In this document: one piece after another, positions 1-9,205 of the stretch
How positions within the stretch are numbered: position 1 is the first letter of the stretch
How the letters are laid out: each line of letters begins with the position of its first letter
Source of the DNA: Pirellulales bacterium
GTDB lineage: Bacteria; Planctomycetota; Planctomycetia; Pirellulales; Lacipirellulaceae
Assembly (NCBI GenBank): GCA_022841705.1
Contig: JALHQZ010000003.1
Span: forward strand, 186,001 to 250,000
DNA: 64,000 bases
Reading direction: 5' to 3'
The notes under the pieces: generated by a model
Seen by the model: only the letters and a program-made list of their open reading frames with translations
Databases searched by the model: none
Told to the model about the DNA's origin: nothing
Position numbers and translations under genes: made by a program

Positions 1-2798
1 TGGTGCTGCAGGCGTATCTGCCCGATTCTTACGCCATCCAACAGCGCGTCACCGAGTGGGCCCGCCGCCGTTTCGCCGCCGGGGCGGAATCGCTCACACT
101 GCGCGTCGTGAAGGGCGCCAATATGGAGATGGAGCGAGTCGAGGCCTCGCTCCGCGGCTGGCCCGTGGCGCCCTACCAAAGAAAGATAGAGACCGACGCC
201 AATTACCTGCGGATGCTGCACTTCGGACTGCGGGCCGAGAACATCGCCGCCGTGCGACTAGGAATCGCTTCACACAATTTATTCACTTTGGCCTATGGAC
301 TCACGCTCGCGCAAGAAGCCAACGCCCTGCCGCGCGTGCAGTTTGAAATGCTCGAAGGGATGGCGAACCACCTCCGTCGCGCGATCCACGAAGTCGCCCC
401 GCAATTGCTGCTCTACGCGCCGGTCTGCCGTCACGAAGATTTCCTCTACGCGGTGGGTTATTTGGTTCGCCGGCTCGACGAAAATACCGGCCCCGACAAT
501 TTCCTTCGGCATGCGTTCAACCTCGTCGTCGACAGCGATGACTGGCGCCGGCTGGAAGCCCAGTTCCTCGCCGCCATCGCCGCGATGGAGAGCGTTTCGT
601 CCCACCCCCGCCGCACCCAAAACCGCAACACCGAGGTTGCTCCTCGCTTGCGACTTAGCGCCTCGTTTGCCAACGAACCTGACACCGATTTTTCGCTGGT
701 CGCCAATGGCGCGTGGGCCGCGCAGATTATCGAACGATGGAACCCGCGCCACTCAACGAGCGCCGCCGAAGTCACCCCCGTCATCGCCGGAGCCAACGCG
801 CCCGGTGAAACGCCTGGCGAATCGATCGATCCCTCGCGCCCCGGCGTCACAGTAGCGCGGTACACACTCGCCACTAGCGCCCAAGTTGACGAAGTCGTTG
901 CGTCCGCCGTCGCCGACCCCACCGGCTGGCGTCGCCGCACCGCGCGAGAGCGGAGCGAAATGCTCTTTCGCGCCGCTGAGGAAATCGCCTCCGCCCGTGG
1001 CGACCTGCTCGGCGCCATGCTCGCCGAAGGGGGCAAGCTCCTTACCGAAGGAGACCCCGAAGTTTCCGAAGCGATCGACTTCTGCCGCTACTACGCGCAG
1101 TCCGCCGAAGAATGGTTCCGCCAACCAGGCCTCACGGCTCGGCCGCGCGGCGTGGTGGCGGTCGTCCCGCCTTGGAACTTTCCGCTGGCGATTCCCTGCG
1201 GCGGAGTGGCAGCCGCGCTCGCCGCTGGCAACACGGTCATTCTGAAGCCGGCCACCAACACGGTGCTCATCGCCCAACAGTTGTGCGAATGCTTTTGGCG
1301 GGCCGGCGTGCCGCGGGAAGCACTGCAGTTCGTGCCCACGAGCGGCGGCAGCGGCGGCGCCAAACTCGTGAGCCATCCCGGCGTGAACGCTGTGATCCTC
1401 ACCGGCGGCACCGAGACCGCCCAGCGAATGCTCGCCGCCAAACCCACCCTCAAACTCTTAGCGGAAACCGGCGGCAAGAACACCACCATCGTCACCGCGA
1501 TTGCCGACCGTGATTTGGCGATCAAGAACGTCCTCCACTCCGCCTTCAGCCACAGCGGCCAAAAGTGCTCGGCGACTTCACTCCTCATTCTCGAAGACGA
1601 AGTCTTCCACGACAAAAAGTTCCGCGACGCCCTCGTTGATGCTGTCGAAAGCATGACCGTCGGCTCCGCGTGGAATCTCGCCACGAAGATGGGCCCCGTG
1701 ATTCGCCCACCAAGCGGCGAACTCTTGCGCGGCCTCACGCAACTCGACGCCGACGAAAGCTGGCTCGTCCCACCGCGCCTCGCCATCGACGGCAACCCCT
1801 GCCTCATCGGCCCAGCGATCAAGTGGAACGTCGCGGCGCGCAGCTTCACGCACTGCACGGAACTTTTTGGCCCCGTTCTCGGCGTGATGCGCGCCCGCAA
1901 CTTGCACGAAGCAATCGACCTGGTGAACGCCAGCGGCTTCGGCCTCACCTCGGGGCTCGAAAGTCTCGACGATCGCGAGCACGACATCTGGCAAAGCCGC
2001 ATCCGCGCCGGCAATCTGTACCTCAACCGCAGCACCACCGGGGCCATCGTCCAGCGGCAACCCTTCGGCGGAATGGGCAAAAGCAGCGTCGGCCCCGGCA
2101 TCAAAGCGGGCGGACCGAACTATGTGGCGCAGTTCATGGAGTTCACTTCGGAGCCAATCGATTCGCTGACCGTGCTCGATGACGATCACCCCCTCGCCGC
2201 GCTTGTGCCGCTCGCTTCGCCGATCGAACGCCCACAACTCATTGCCGCGATTCACGACTACACCGCCGCCGCAGCGAGCGAGTTCCACGTGGAACACGAT
2301 CCGCAGCTCCTCCTCGGCGAAGACAACCTGCGACGCTACCTGCCCGTGAGCGCGCTGCGCGTGCGCGTTCATGCCGACGACAAATGGCTCAGCGTGCTCC
2401 TCCGCATTGCCGCCGCGCGCACGATGGGCTCACGTGTGGTGGTCAGCCGCCCATCCGAATTGCCTGCGAACTTGGCCCACGGGATCAATGAACTCGACAT
2501 CGCCACCGACGCCTGGGCCGCCGACATCGAGTTCGTCACCGAAACCGACGACCAGCTTGCCGCCGCCCTTCTCACCGGCCAAACCGACCGCATCCGCTAT
2601 GCATCGCCCGAGCGCGTCCCCGACTTCCTCCGCGCCACCGCCGCTCGCTGCCTCGCCTACCTCGCCGACGAACCGGTCTCCCCCATCGGCCGACTCGAAC
2701 TGTTGTGGTACGCCCAAGAACAGTGCTATACCCGCGTCTACCACCGCTACGGCAACCTCGGCGTGCGAGCCGATGAAGTCCGCACGCCCGTGTCTTGA
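1..2798 (+). CDS. putA: Bifunctional proline dehydrogenase / glutamate-semialdehyde dehydrogenase, 5'-truncated
   Basis: Oxidises proline to glutamate: the PRODH domain makes pyrroline-5-carboxylate and the ALDH domain oxidises it with NAD. The window opens inside the PRODH barrel, so the true start lies upstream; about 931 residues are visible. QAYLPDS, VVKGAN and the DANYLRM stretch near the visible N-terminus are PRODH barrel motifs. The ALDH domain spans roughly visible residues 280-720 and has PPWNFPLAIP (~389), the general-base Glu in AETGGKN (~488) and the catalytic Cys in SGQKCSA (~522). About 200 residues follow the ALDH domain, as in longer PutA proteins, with no recognised catalytic motif. 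The gene ends 214 bp before a secreted PDZ gene. Function is secure; the missing N-terminus means a DNA-binding repressor domain cannot be excluded. Confidence 0.93.
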   Translation, partial: VLQAYLPDSYAIQQRVTEWARRRFAAGAESLTLRVVKGANMEMERVEASLRGWPVAPYQRKIETDANYLRMLHFGLRAENIAAVRLGIASHNLFTLAYGLTLAQEANALPRVQFEMLEGMANHLRRAIHEVAPQLLLYAPVCRHEDFLYAVGYLVRRLDENTGPDNFLRHAFNLVVDSDDWRRLEAQFLAAIAAMESVSSHPRRTQNRNTEVAPRLRLSASFANEPDTDFSLVANGAWAAQIIERWNPRHSTSAAEVTPVIAGANAPGETPGESIDPSRPGVTVARYTLATSAQVDEVVASAVADPTGWRRRTARERSEMLFRAAEEIASARGDLLGAMLAEGGKLLTEGDPEVSEAIDFCRYYAQSAEEWFRQPGLTARPRGVVAVVPPWNFPLAIPCGGVAAALAAGNTVILKPATNTVLIAQQLCECFWRAGVPREALQFVPTSGGSGGAKLVSHPGVNAVILTGGTETAQRMLAAKPTLKLLAETGGKNTTIVTAIADRDLAIKNVLHSAFSHSGQKCSATSLLILEDEVFHDKKFRDALVDAVESMTVGSAWNLATKMGPVIRPPSGELLRGLTQLDADESWLVPPRLAIDGNPCLIGPAIKWNVAARSFTHCTELFGPVLGVMRARNLHEAIDLVNASGFGLTSGLESLDDREHDIWQSRIRAGNLYLNRSTTGAIVQRQPFGGMGKSSVGPGIKAGGPNYVAQFMEFTSEPIDSLTVLDDDHPLAALVPLASPIERPQLIAAIHDYTAAAASEFHVEHDPQLLLGEDNLRRYLPVSALRVRVHADDKWLSVLLRIAAARTMGSRVVVSRPSELPANLAHGINELDIATDAWAADIEFVTETDDQLAAALLTGQTDRIRYASPERVPDFLRATAARCLAYLADEPVSPIGRLELLWYAQEQCYTRVYHRYGNLGVRADEVRTPVS

Positions 2799-2819
2799 AA
2801 TTTACGACGGCTTCCTACG

Positions 2820-2900
2820 TACGATGGGCTCCTAGCCCGTCGGGCAGCAGCCCCGACCCTAGTAAAGCGGCACTTCGCGACGGGCTAGGAGCCCAGCGTA
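2820..2900. repeat. Inverted repeat, 23-nt arms
   Basis: Arms 2820-2842 and 2878-2900 are complementary with one mismatch; the core GGGCTCCTAGCCCG is itself nearly palindromic. It lies between putA and the PDZ gene, 22 bp after the putA stop. There is no T-tract after either arm, so it does not look like a classical terminator. It resembles the other dispersed palindromic elements of this window in architecture but not in sequence. Confidence 0.8.
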
Positions 2901-3012
2901 CAAATTTCTTGTGTAACGCGCTGAACGCCCGCGCGTATCAGAGGGTGAAGCTCACACCCACCGGCCGCTGTCCCTCAGTTGGCCAACCCTCGCACAGTCG
3001 GAGAACCCCGCC

Positions 3013-3561
3013 ATGTCCCGCCCCGTCCAAATCCGGATCGTTGCTTTCGCCCTCGTCGTGATGACCAGCTACTTGGCCCACGCGGGGCAGCCGAGGGTGA
3101 AGTTTTTTGTTGGCAACCCCAACCAGCAGCCGTTCGTGAATCCCAACCCGCCGTCGCAATCGCCGCGGTGGTTTTTTGGCATGAGCGTGGTGCTCGATTT
3201 CGATGGCAATCGCCAAGGTCTCCGCGTCATCAACATCCAGCCCGGCAGCCCGGCCCACCGCGCGGGTCTCGAAGTCGGTGACTTCATCCGCTCGAGCAAC
3301 GGCCGGTCATTCAACAACGCCCAGAACAATCATCATGCGGTCGCGCTGTTGCAGCAAACGGTCAGCTTCGGCGGTGGCGGCGGTGGCTTCCCGGGCAACG
3401 GTGGCCCGGTCGCGACCTTCATCAACCCCGGCTTCGCTCCCACCGGTGGCGTCGCCCACTTCCATGTTCTTGATGTCCGCAGCGGCCAGTTGGTCCACGT
3501 CGATGTCTTCCCGACCTTGGTCGGCGGTAACGGCGGACCGATCGCCACGTTCAAAAATTAA
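3013..3561 (+). CDS. Secreted PDZ-domain protein
   Basis: 182 residues. The first ~24 residues form a signal peptide ending around AHA. Residues ~55-110 resemble a PDZ domain: the stretch GLRVINIQPGSPAHRAGL followed by EVGDFIRSSNGR is the usual ligand-groove and turn pattern. It is then interrupted by a glycine-rich GGGGGGFPGNGG linker and followed by a short beta-rich tail. No protease catalytic domain is present, so it is a stand-alone PDZ protein, probably periplasmic, of unknown partner. The gene is followed by a strong terminator and is probably monocistronic. Confidence 0.75.
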   Translation: MSRPVQIRIVAFALVVMTSYLAHAGQPRVKFFVGNPNQQPFVNPNPPSQSPRWFFGMSVVLDFDGNRQGLRVINIQPGSPAHRAGLEVGDFIRSSNGRSFNNAQNNHHAVALLQQTVSFGGGGGGFPGNGGPVATFINPGFAPTGGVAHFHVLDVRSGQLVHVDVFPTLVGGNGGPIATFKN

Positions 3562-3594
3562 ACTTTGCACCTGACGCCATCCCCAAGCGTCGCC

Positions 3595-3633
3595 GCTGGC
3601 CGACCGAAGTAACTTCGGCCGGCCAGCTTTTCT
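3595..3633 (+). terminator. Rho-independent terminator after the PDZ gene
   Basis: A 15-bp stem with one mismatch (3595-3609 with 3613-3627), a TAA loop and a following TTTTCT run, starting 34 bp after the PDZ stop codon. The core arms read GACCGAAG and CTTCGGCC. Confidence 0.75.
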
Positions 3634-3713
3634 CATTGTAGTAGGCACGGTCCCCGTGCCGCTGCCAAGGTGAAATCCAACGCGACGGCACGGGGACCGT
3701 GCCCGCTACAATG
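3634..3713. repeat. Dispersed inverted repeat, family A (copy 1)
   Basis: Arms 3634-3661 and 3686-3713 are 28 nt with two mismatches; the core GGCACGGTCCCCGTGCC is itself palindromic. A second copy with the same core lies at 12587-12686. Here it sits between the PDZ terminator and the promoter of the HlyD-type gene. Confidence 0.88.
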
Positions 3714-3717
3714 GCCG

Positions 3718-3747
3718 TTACCACCGCGAACCTTCTCCGGTTATAAT
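3718..3747 (+). promoter_or_regulatory. Candidate sigma-70-type promoter for the HlyD-type gene
   Basis: TTACCA (3718-3723), an 18-bp spacer and a perfect TATAAT (3742-3747), ending 43 bp before the GTG start at 3791. Matches are 4/6 and 6/6. This is motif evidence only. Confidence 0.45.
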
Positions 3748-3790
3748 CGCAACACACATCACGCCACCCAACTCTCACCCCGCTCGCTCT

Positions 3791-5008
3791 GTGAAAAACT
3801 GGCTCAGCAAGTTGTTCCTCTTCGGGGTGGGAGCACTTGTCATCTTCGGCTTGGCGTATGCTTTCGTCCCCGTGCCGGAACTGGTGGACCTGGCAAAGAT
3901 CGCGCCGGGCGAACTGCTGGTGACGGTCGACGAAGACGGCAAAACCCGCATCCGTGAACGGTACATTGTCTCCGCGCCGCTCTCTGGTCGACTGCTGCGG
4001 ATCGATCTCGACCCCGGCGACGAAGTTAAAGCGGGCGAAACGCTGCTAGCCACTATCGAACCGCGCGACCCGGAACTGCTCGACGCCCGGACCATCGCCC
4101 AAGCCGAAGCGCGCTTGAAGGCCGCCGAATCGGCCGTGCTCCGCGCCGCGCCACTCACCGAACAGGCCCGGCTCGAACAAGCGAACGCGGAGGAAGAGTT
4201 GGGCCGGTTGCGCAACGCTTCCGTTGGCGGTGGCGTGACCGAGAGCGAGCTCGACATGGCCGAGATGCGCTACCGCACCGCCAGCGAAGCAATTCGCTCC
4301 GCCAAGTATGCTGAGGAGATCGCCAAATTCGAAGCGCAGCAGGCGGAGGCCGCGCTCATGCGCTCCAAGCCGCTCGACGCCAATGCCTCGCTCGAAGAAG
4401 GCGCCAACGGCTGGACCTTTTACATTCGGTCCCCCATCACTGGCCGCGTGTTGCGCACGCTGCAGGAAAGCTCCGCCGTGCTGATCGCCGGCGCGCCGCT
4501 ATTGGAGCTCGGCGACCCGCGCGACTTGGAAGTGGAGATCGATGTCCTCTCCAGCGACGCAGTAAAGATCCGTCCCGGCGCCAAAGTCTTCCTCGAACAC
4601 TGGGGGGGCGCCGACGCGCTGATCGGCCATGTCCGCCTGGTGGAACCCGCCGGCTTCACCAAGATTTCCACCCTCGGCGTGGAAGAGCAGCGTGTGAACG
4701 TAATCGTCGATCTCGACGCCCCGCCCGAAGAGCGCGAGTCTCTGGGCGACGGCTTCCGCGTCGAAGCTCGCATCGTGGTGGCCGATGTCGATAACGCCCT
4801 GCTGGCGCCCACCAGCGCACTGTTTCGCACCGGCGAAGAGTGGCGCGTCTTCGTCGTGCGCGATGAGATCGCCCATGAACAACCCGTCGAAATCGGCCAA
4901 CAAAACGGCCTCTTCGCCGAAGTTAAAAAAGGCCTCACGGCCGGCGATGAAGTCGTCGTTCACCCTAGCGACCGGATTACGGAAGGCACGTGGGTGCAGA
5001 AACGGTAA
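3791..5008 (+). CDS. HlyD/RND-type periplasmic adaptor (membrane fusion protein)
   Basis: 405 residues with a GTG start. An N-terminal membrane anchor (~8-27) is followed by a lipoyl-like half motif around 58-92 (SAPLSGRLLRIDLDPGDEV). A long Ala/Glu-rich alpha-helical hairpin follows at ~105-190, then the second lipoyl half (YIRSPITGRVL) and beta-barrel/membrane-proximal regions ending in PSDRITEGTWV. Such adaptors bridge an inner-membrane ABC or RND pump to an outer-membrane channel. No pump gene is adjacent (the next gene is convergent), so the partner is encoded elsewhere or this is an orphan. A TATAAT-containing promoter lies just upstream. Confidence 0.82.
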   Translation: MKNWLSKLFLFGVGALVIFGLAYAFVPVPELVDLAKIAPGELLVTVDEDGKTRIRERYIVSAPLSGRLLRIDLDPGDEVKAGETLLATIEPRDPELLDARTIAQAEARLKAAESAVLRAAPLTEQARLEQANAEEELGRLRNASVGGGVTESELDMAEMRYRTASEAIRSAKYAEEIAKFEAQQAEAALMRSKPLDANASLEEGANGWTFYIRSPITGRVLRTLQESSAVLIAGAPLLELGDPRDLEVEIDVLSSDAVKIRPGAKVFLEHWGGADALIGHVRLVEPAGFTKISTLGVEEQRVNVIVDLDAPPEERESLGDGFRVEARIVVADVDNALLAPTSALFRTGEEWRVFVVRDEIAHEQPVEIGQQNGLFAEVKKGLTAGDEVVVHPSDRITEGTWVQKR

Positions 5009-5023
5009 TGACTTGAGTCGCGG

Positions 5024-6325
5024 CTACGTATCAGCCCGGTCGACGCATGTGGCGATGAGGATGTCGCCGGTCACGTTCAGCGTGGTGCGGCACATGTCGA
5101 GCAGGCGATCCACGCCCAAGATCACACCGATACTTTCGGGTGGCACACCGACGGATTGCAGCACCATGGCGACCAGCGGCAGCGAACCGCCCGGGACCCC
5201 GGCGGTGCCAACGCCGGCGAGGATGCTCATTAGCACCACTTGCAATTGCTGCGAACCGGTGAGCGCCACGCCGAAAAGTTGCGCGAGAAACAGCACCGTG
5301 ATCCCTTCGTACAACGCCGTGCCGTTTTGGTTAGCGGTGGAGCCAACTGTCAGCACAAAACTCGCCGTCTCACGCTTCACGCCCAAATTTTCTTCGGTCA
5401 CACGCAGTGAAGTTGGGAGAGTGGCGCTCGAGGAACTGGTGGCGAAGGCGGTGAGGATGGCTTCGGAGATCGAGCCGAAAAACTTCCTCGGTGACATCTT
5501 TGCAAAGACCACCACAACCAGCGAATAGACGCCGAACATGTGAATCGCGAGTCCGCCGACCACTGCGAGGACATACCAGCCGAGCGTCTTGACGATATCG
5601 AAGCCGAGTGTTGCCGACAGCTTGAACATCAGCGCCGCTACGCCGAAGGGCGCCAGTTTCATCGCCATGCCAATGATCGTCATCGCGATGTCGTACATCC
5701 CTTCCAGCACATTCACCAGTGGCCCGCACCGCGCGGGATTGAGCGTAATCGCCACGCCGACAAAGAGCGCAAACACCATTACCGCCAGCATCCCGCCGCC
5801 GGGCGAACTGCCATCGAGCGCGCCGACCATCTCTTGCAGCGGATTGCGCGGGATGAGATCGAGTAGCGAATCTTTAAGCCCCTTCGCCTTCGCAACATTC
5901 GCGAGCGCTTTGTCGGTATCAGTCTTGAATGATTTGCTAAGCTGTTCTTTTTGCTCGGCGCTCAGTCGATCACCCGGTCGCAACGTGTTAGCGAGCACCA
6001 GCCCGATGCCGACCGAGCAGGTCGAAAGAATCAGCGTCATCACCAGCGTGCGCATACCGACGCGGCCGAGCTTGCGCATGTCGCCAATCTCGGCGATCCC
6101 CAGCACCAGCGCCGCGAAGACCAGCGGCACCACGACCATGAAGATCAGCCGCAAGAAGATTTGGCCAATGGGGTCGGCGACGTTCATCGCCAGCCACTCG
6201 ACTGTCGGATTCGGCGCCCCGTTCACGCGCGGCGCCAAGGTGTTGGCGGCCAGTCCGGCCGCCGCGCCAATCACCAGCCCAATCAAGATTTTCCAGTGTA
6301 GCGCAAGTCCCTGGCGTGACTCCAT
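5024..6325 (-). CDS. Dicarboxylate/amino acid:cation symporter (DAACS family)
   Basis: 433 residues from the ATG at 6325. That start is preferred over an upstream in-frame one at 6373 because an AGGA Shine-Dalgarno lies about 8 nt before it and the protein then begins MESRQGLALHWKILIGL, a typical first helix. Many hydrophobic helices are present. The family's serine-rich hairpin loop appears as SSSSATLPTSL and the substrate/cation site as ANQNGTALYEG, where the usual sequence is NMDGT. It would import glutamate, aspartate or C4-dicarboxylates with Na+ or H+ at the inner membrane. It converges with the HlyD-type gene, leaving 15 bp between the stops. Confidence 0.9.
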   Translation of the reverse strand: MESRQGLALHWKILIGLVIGAAAGLAANTLAPRVNGAPNPTVEWLAMNVADPIGQIFLRLIFMVVVPLVFAALVLGIAEIGDMRKLGRVGMRTLVMTLILSTCSVGIGLVLANTLRPGDRLSAEQKEQLSKSFKTDTDKALANVAKAKGLKDSLLDLIPRNPLQEMVGALDGSSPGGGMLAVMVFALFVGVAITLNPARCGPLVNVLEGMYDIAMTIIGMAMKLAPFGVAALMFKLSATLGFDIVKTLGWYVLAVVGGLAIHMFGVYSLVVVVFAKMSPRKFFGSISEAILTAFATSSSSATLPTSLRVTEENLGVKRETASFVLTVGSTANQNGTALYEGITVLFLAQLFGVALTGSQQLQVVLMSILAGVGTAGVPGGSLPLVAMVLQSVGVPPESIGVILGVDRLLDMCRTTLNVTGDILIATCVDRADT

Positions 6326-6403
6326 GTCGATGATCCTACAAAAAAGTGGCAGCAGCAATCGGCGGTAGAGCAAATCTAAACCAGCGGCTGGTAACTTGCT
6401 AGC

Positions 6404-8056
6404 TCAATCGAGCAGCCGATGGTATTCGCCTAACCACAACGGCAAGAGATAGAACGTGCCATCGTCGCAAGTTCGGCCATCGCCGCCGCCATCCAGCACG
6501 TAGGGGTCACCATTCCATTTCATTACGGGTCGCTCGCTGACCGGCAACACTTGCAAACTCCGAACGCGACCGAAGCGGTCTTTTTGTAGTGGCCCCAAAT
6601 CCTTGCGCATGCTGTTTTGGATCGCCCAATAGCGGGTGTCGGCCGGCGCGTCGCGGAACCATTCTAGGCAGGCGGCTTGGTCGTAGCGTTCCGGGCTGAC
6701 GTGCCGCTGCGCCGGTCGACGCGCGGGATCAGCATGCCGTTCGCCTTGCAACGCCGCGCCGAAGATCAAGTTAAAGAGTGGGCTCCGTTCCGGCTGTTCG
6801 ATAATCCACGACCGCTCGAGACTTGCGAGATAGATTTTGCGGAGCGCCGGATCGCGCTCATACCGCAGGAGCGGATAGTAACTAAGGAACGCTAATTCAT
6901 CGTCGCTGTGATTGATCCACTCGACAGGGCCGAGCAATTTCTGCTGGAGGGTGTTGGTGGCGTAGGCGTGCTGGTCGATCAAATCCTTGGCGACTTCGGC
7001 GTAGCGTGGACCGCCGACAATGTGATGGGCCACTTCGAGAAACATCAACAGTTCCAGCGAGTTCAGGCCGCGCTCATCGATGTGCTCCAAGTTGTGATTC
7101 AGGTCGCGTGGCCCCCAGAAACCCCAAGTGGTTCGCTTACCGTCGGGATCGAGATAGTTGAAGTCATCTTTCAAAATGCGATCGGTGATGCGCTGCACGG
7201 TCCCGCGGAGAGCGAGCTTTTCTGATTCGTCGGCCACCAGATCGTAGTAAACACTGTAGGCGAAGTAATGGCCCACCAGCTCATCGCTGGAAGTATCGCT
7301 CTTCCACCACCATTTATCGTCGGCCGAACGGACCCAATGACCGCCGTAGCGTTCGGTGGGATCGGGCTCGGAGCTGGGCACAATACTGCGGGCGACAAAC
7401 CCCGGCGAGCCGGTGATTCGTTCCAGTTCAAAGAGAGCGTTAAGCGACTGTTGAGCGTTCGCGCGGGCATCCTCGGCGCCGGTGGCGCCGTAGCGAAACG
7501 CCTCAGCCGCCACGTACATGCTGGTCCAGAGGCCGTCGTTGTCGCTCGATGGTTGGAAGTGCCCGGCGCTTGGTTCGTCGGCATTATTCAGTTCGGATTC
7601 ACTGACGAAACCGCGCAGAACATTTCGCTCGCGAAGCTGCTTGAGTACTGCGTCTGCCTTATGACGCGGCGTCCAAGCTCGCTGACTGAGTCGTCCCTTG
7701 CCGCCGGTGGTTTCAACCTGCACGCCGTCTGCGCCGTCAAGCTGCAGGCTGCGAACTTCGCCCTGCGGTAGCCAGCGCCGCGAATGGAAAAGTCGCCAAC
7801 GCGCTGCGCCTGGCTCCAACAACATCACACCTTGCGGTGCCGCCAGCCAGATGGCGCCAGTAGTGGCTTTTGCACCACTGGTCGGATTGTCGAACGGCAG
7901 CGGTGGAGAATTCGCGATCAACTGAGCGACTTCCTCCGGCGAAAGAGGCGTGCGGGCGGCTTCGCTTGAGGGGCTTGCCGCAGTCGGAGTCCATTCCTGG
8001 AACGGCTCGTCGAGAAACGCAGCGGCGAGCAGCAGGCAAGCGCAGAGATTGAGCAT
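6404..8056 (-). CDS. Secreted protein with propeller-like N-terminus and alpha/alpha-toroid-like C-terminus
   Basis: 550 residues with an N-terminal signal peptide (MLNLCACLLLAAAFL). Residues ~60-125 (GAIWLAAPQGVMLLEP and the following GEVRSLQLDGADGVQVETT) resemble a single two-component-regulator propeller blade. From ~150 onward the protein is helical and aromatic-rich, with DNDGLWTSMYVAAEAFRYG, WGFWGPRDLNHN and a series of Trp/Tyr/His motifs reminiscent of alpha/alpha-toroid polysaccharide lyases or glycoside hydrolases. No catalytic assignment is possible by eye. It is probably extracytoplasmic. The next gene in the same direction, the DAACS symporter, begins 78 bp downstream of its stop. 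Confidence 0.55.
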   Translation of the reverse strand: MLNLCACLLLAAAFLDEPFQEWTPTAASPSSEAARTPLSPEEVAQLIANSPPLPFDNPTSGAKATTGAIWLAAPQGVMLLEPGAARWRLFHSRRWLPQGEVRSLQLDGADGVQVETTGGKGRLSQRAWTPRHKADAVLKQLRERNVLRGFVSESELNNADEPSAGHFQPSSDNDGLWTSMYVAAEAFRYGATGAEDARANAQQSLNALFELERITGSPGFVARSIVPSSEPDPTERYGGHWVRSADDKWWWKSDTSSDELVGHYFAYSVYYDLVADESEKLALRGTVQRITDRILKDDFNYLDPDGKRTTWGFWGPRDLNHNLEHIDERGLNSLELLMFLEVAHHIVGGPRYAEVAKDLIDQHAYATNTLQQKLLGPVEWINHSDDELAFLSYYPLLRYERDPALRKIYLASLERSWIIEQPERSPLFNLIFGAALQGERHADPARRPAQRHVSPERYDQAACLEWFRDAPADTRYWAIQNSMRKDLGPLQKDRFGRVRSLQVLPVSERPVMKWNGDPYVLDGGGDGRTCDDGTFYLLPLWLGEYHRLLD

Positions 8057-8153
8057 CGATCGTCCGAATGCGGGGGAGTTGTCGGGTCAACAAAGTCGCA
8101 GAGTACCACACCCGCCCGCGTGGCGCCCCCAGCGCCTGCGCACCGTAACTCGC

Positions 8154-8612
8154 TTATCGCGCCCGGCGGCCGCGGAAAAACTCAGTGAGCAGGGCGCCGC
8201 ACTCGTCGCCGAGCACGCCGGCCACTAACTCGCAGCGGTGGTTGAGCCGCACATCGCTCAGCAGTTCGTACAAACTGGCCACGGCGCCCGCCTTCGGATC
8301 GAGCGCCCCGTACACCACCGTCGGCACACGGGCCTGCACAATGGCCCCGGCACACATCGGGCACGGTTCGAGTGTGACATACAGTGTACACCCTTCCAAC
8401 CGCCAGCCGCCAAGTGCTTCGGCCGCCTGGGTGATGGCGATCATCTCCGCATGGGCGGTGGGGTCATGCAGCGTCTCGCGCTGGTTGTGCGCCGCGGCGA
8501 TGATCCGGCCGTCATGTACAATTACCGCGCCCACCGGCACTTCATCTTCCTCGGCCGCTTGCCGCGCTTCGGCAAGGGCATGCTGCATGTAGTGTTGGTG
8601 AGCGTTGAGCAT
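8154..8612 (-). CDS. tadA: tRNA-specific adenosine deaminase
   Basis: 152 residues, normal for the family. It deaminates A34 to inosine in the anticodon of tRNA-Arg. The zinc-dependent cytidine/adenosine deaminase signature is complete: HAEM carries the zinc His and catalytic Glu, and PCPMCAGA carries the two zinc cysteines. The N-terminal [15 protein letters not shown] helix also fits TadA. It lies downstream of smpB on the same strand, separated by a perfect 27-bp palindrome. Confidence 0.93.
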   Translation of the reverse strand: MLNAHQHYMQHALAEARQAAEEDEVPVGAVIVHDGRIIAAAHNQRETLHDPTAHAEMIAITQAAEALGGWRLEGCTLYVTLEPCPMCAGAIVQARVPTVVYGALDPKAGAVASLYELLSDVRLNHRCELVAGVLGDECGALLTEFFRGRRAR

Positions 8613-8634
8613 AGTCAGGATGCACTTAAAAAAG

Positions 8635-8700
8635 CATTGGTCATTTCGGCTTGGTCAGTGGTCATTTGAATGTCCACTGACCAAGCCGAAATGACCAATG
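8635..8700. repeat. Perfect 27-bp inverted repeat between smpB and tadA
   Basis: Arms 8635-8661 and 8674-8700 are fully complementary around a 12-nt loop. In RNA this would be a very stable hairpin, 3' of smpB and 23 nt upstream of the tadA start. On the minus strand the arm is followed by C-TTTTTTAAG, that is a short U run (8626-8633 as A's), so it could also terminate smpB transcription. It is one of several unrelated-sequence palindromes in spacers of this window. Confidence 0.88.
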
Positions 8701-8710
8701 ATGGAAGTCG

Positions 8711-9205
8711 CTATCGGGCTCTGCGCATCGCGCGGTCCATATCACGCTTGGTCTCCCGAGCCTTGGTGACTTCGCGTTTGTCGAACAGTTTCTTGCCGCG
8801 GCAGATGCCCAAGAGCACTTTGGCCCGACCTTCTTTGAAGTACATCTTCAGCGGCACGAGGGTGAGGTTTTTCTCGTACGCCCGCATGGCGAACTTGTTG
8901 ATTTCTCGCCGGTGGATTAGAAGCTTGCGGCGGCGCTTGGGATTGTGATTCAGATCGTTGGCGTAGACATACTCGGGGATGTCGCACTGCATCAGCCAAA
9001 GCTCGCCCTTGTCCATCCGGCCGTAGGCGTCGTCCATCGACATCTTGCCGGCGCGCAGACTTTTCACTTCACTCCCCACCAGCACGATGCCGCACTCGAG
9101 CGTATCGAGCACTTCATACTCGAATCGCGCTTTGCGATTTTGGGCGATGAGCTTTTCGTTGGGGTCGTCGCCCGGCTTCGATTTTTTGGCGTCTTTTTTG
9201 GCCAT
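8711..9205 (-). CDS. smpB: SsrA-binding protein
   Basis: 164 residues. Binds tmRNA and delivers it to stalled ribosomes for trans-translation. The conserved NRKARFEYE, GSEVKSLRAGK, YEKNLTLVPLKMYF and GRAKVLLGICRGKKLFDKRE blocks are all present, and the C-terminal tail ends in DRAMRRAR. The lysine-rich N-terminus is slightly extended. A tandem 14-bp repeat begins two bases upstream of its ATG. The tmRNA gene itself was not seen in this window. Confidence 0.94.
   Translation of the reverse strand: MAKKDAKKSKPGDDPNEKLIAQNRKARFEYEVLDTLECGIVLVGSEVKSLRAGKMSMDDAYGRMDKGELWLMQCDIPEYVYANDLNHNPKRRRKLLIHRREINKFAMRAYEKNLTLVPLKMYFKEGRAKVLLGICRGKKLFDKREVTKARETKRDMDRAMRRAR

Noticed and set aside
1091..2104. 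337-codon open frame on minus opposite putA
   Set aside because: Shadow of the ALDH domain; Arg/Ser/Thr-rich with no fold-like pattern.
2795..3061. 88-codon open frame spanning the putA-PDZ spacer
   Set aside because: It runs through both arms of an inverted repeat and overlaps the PDZ start; low-complexity Ser/Pro/Arg.
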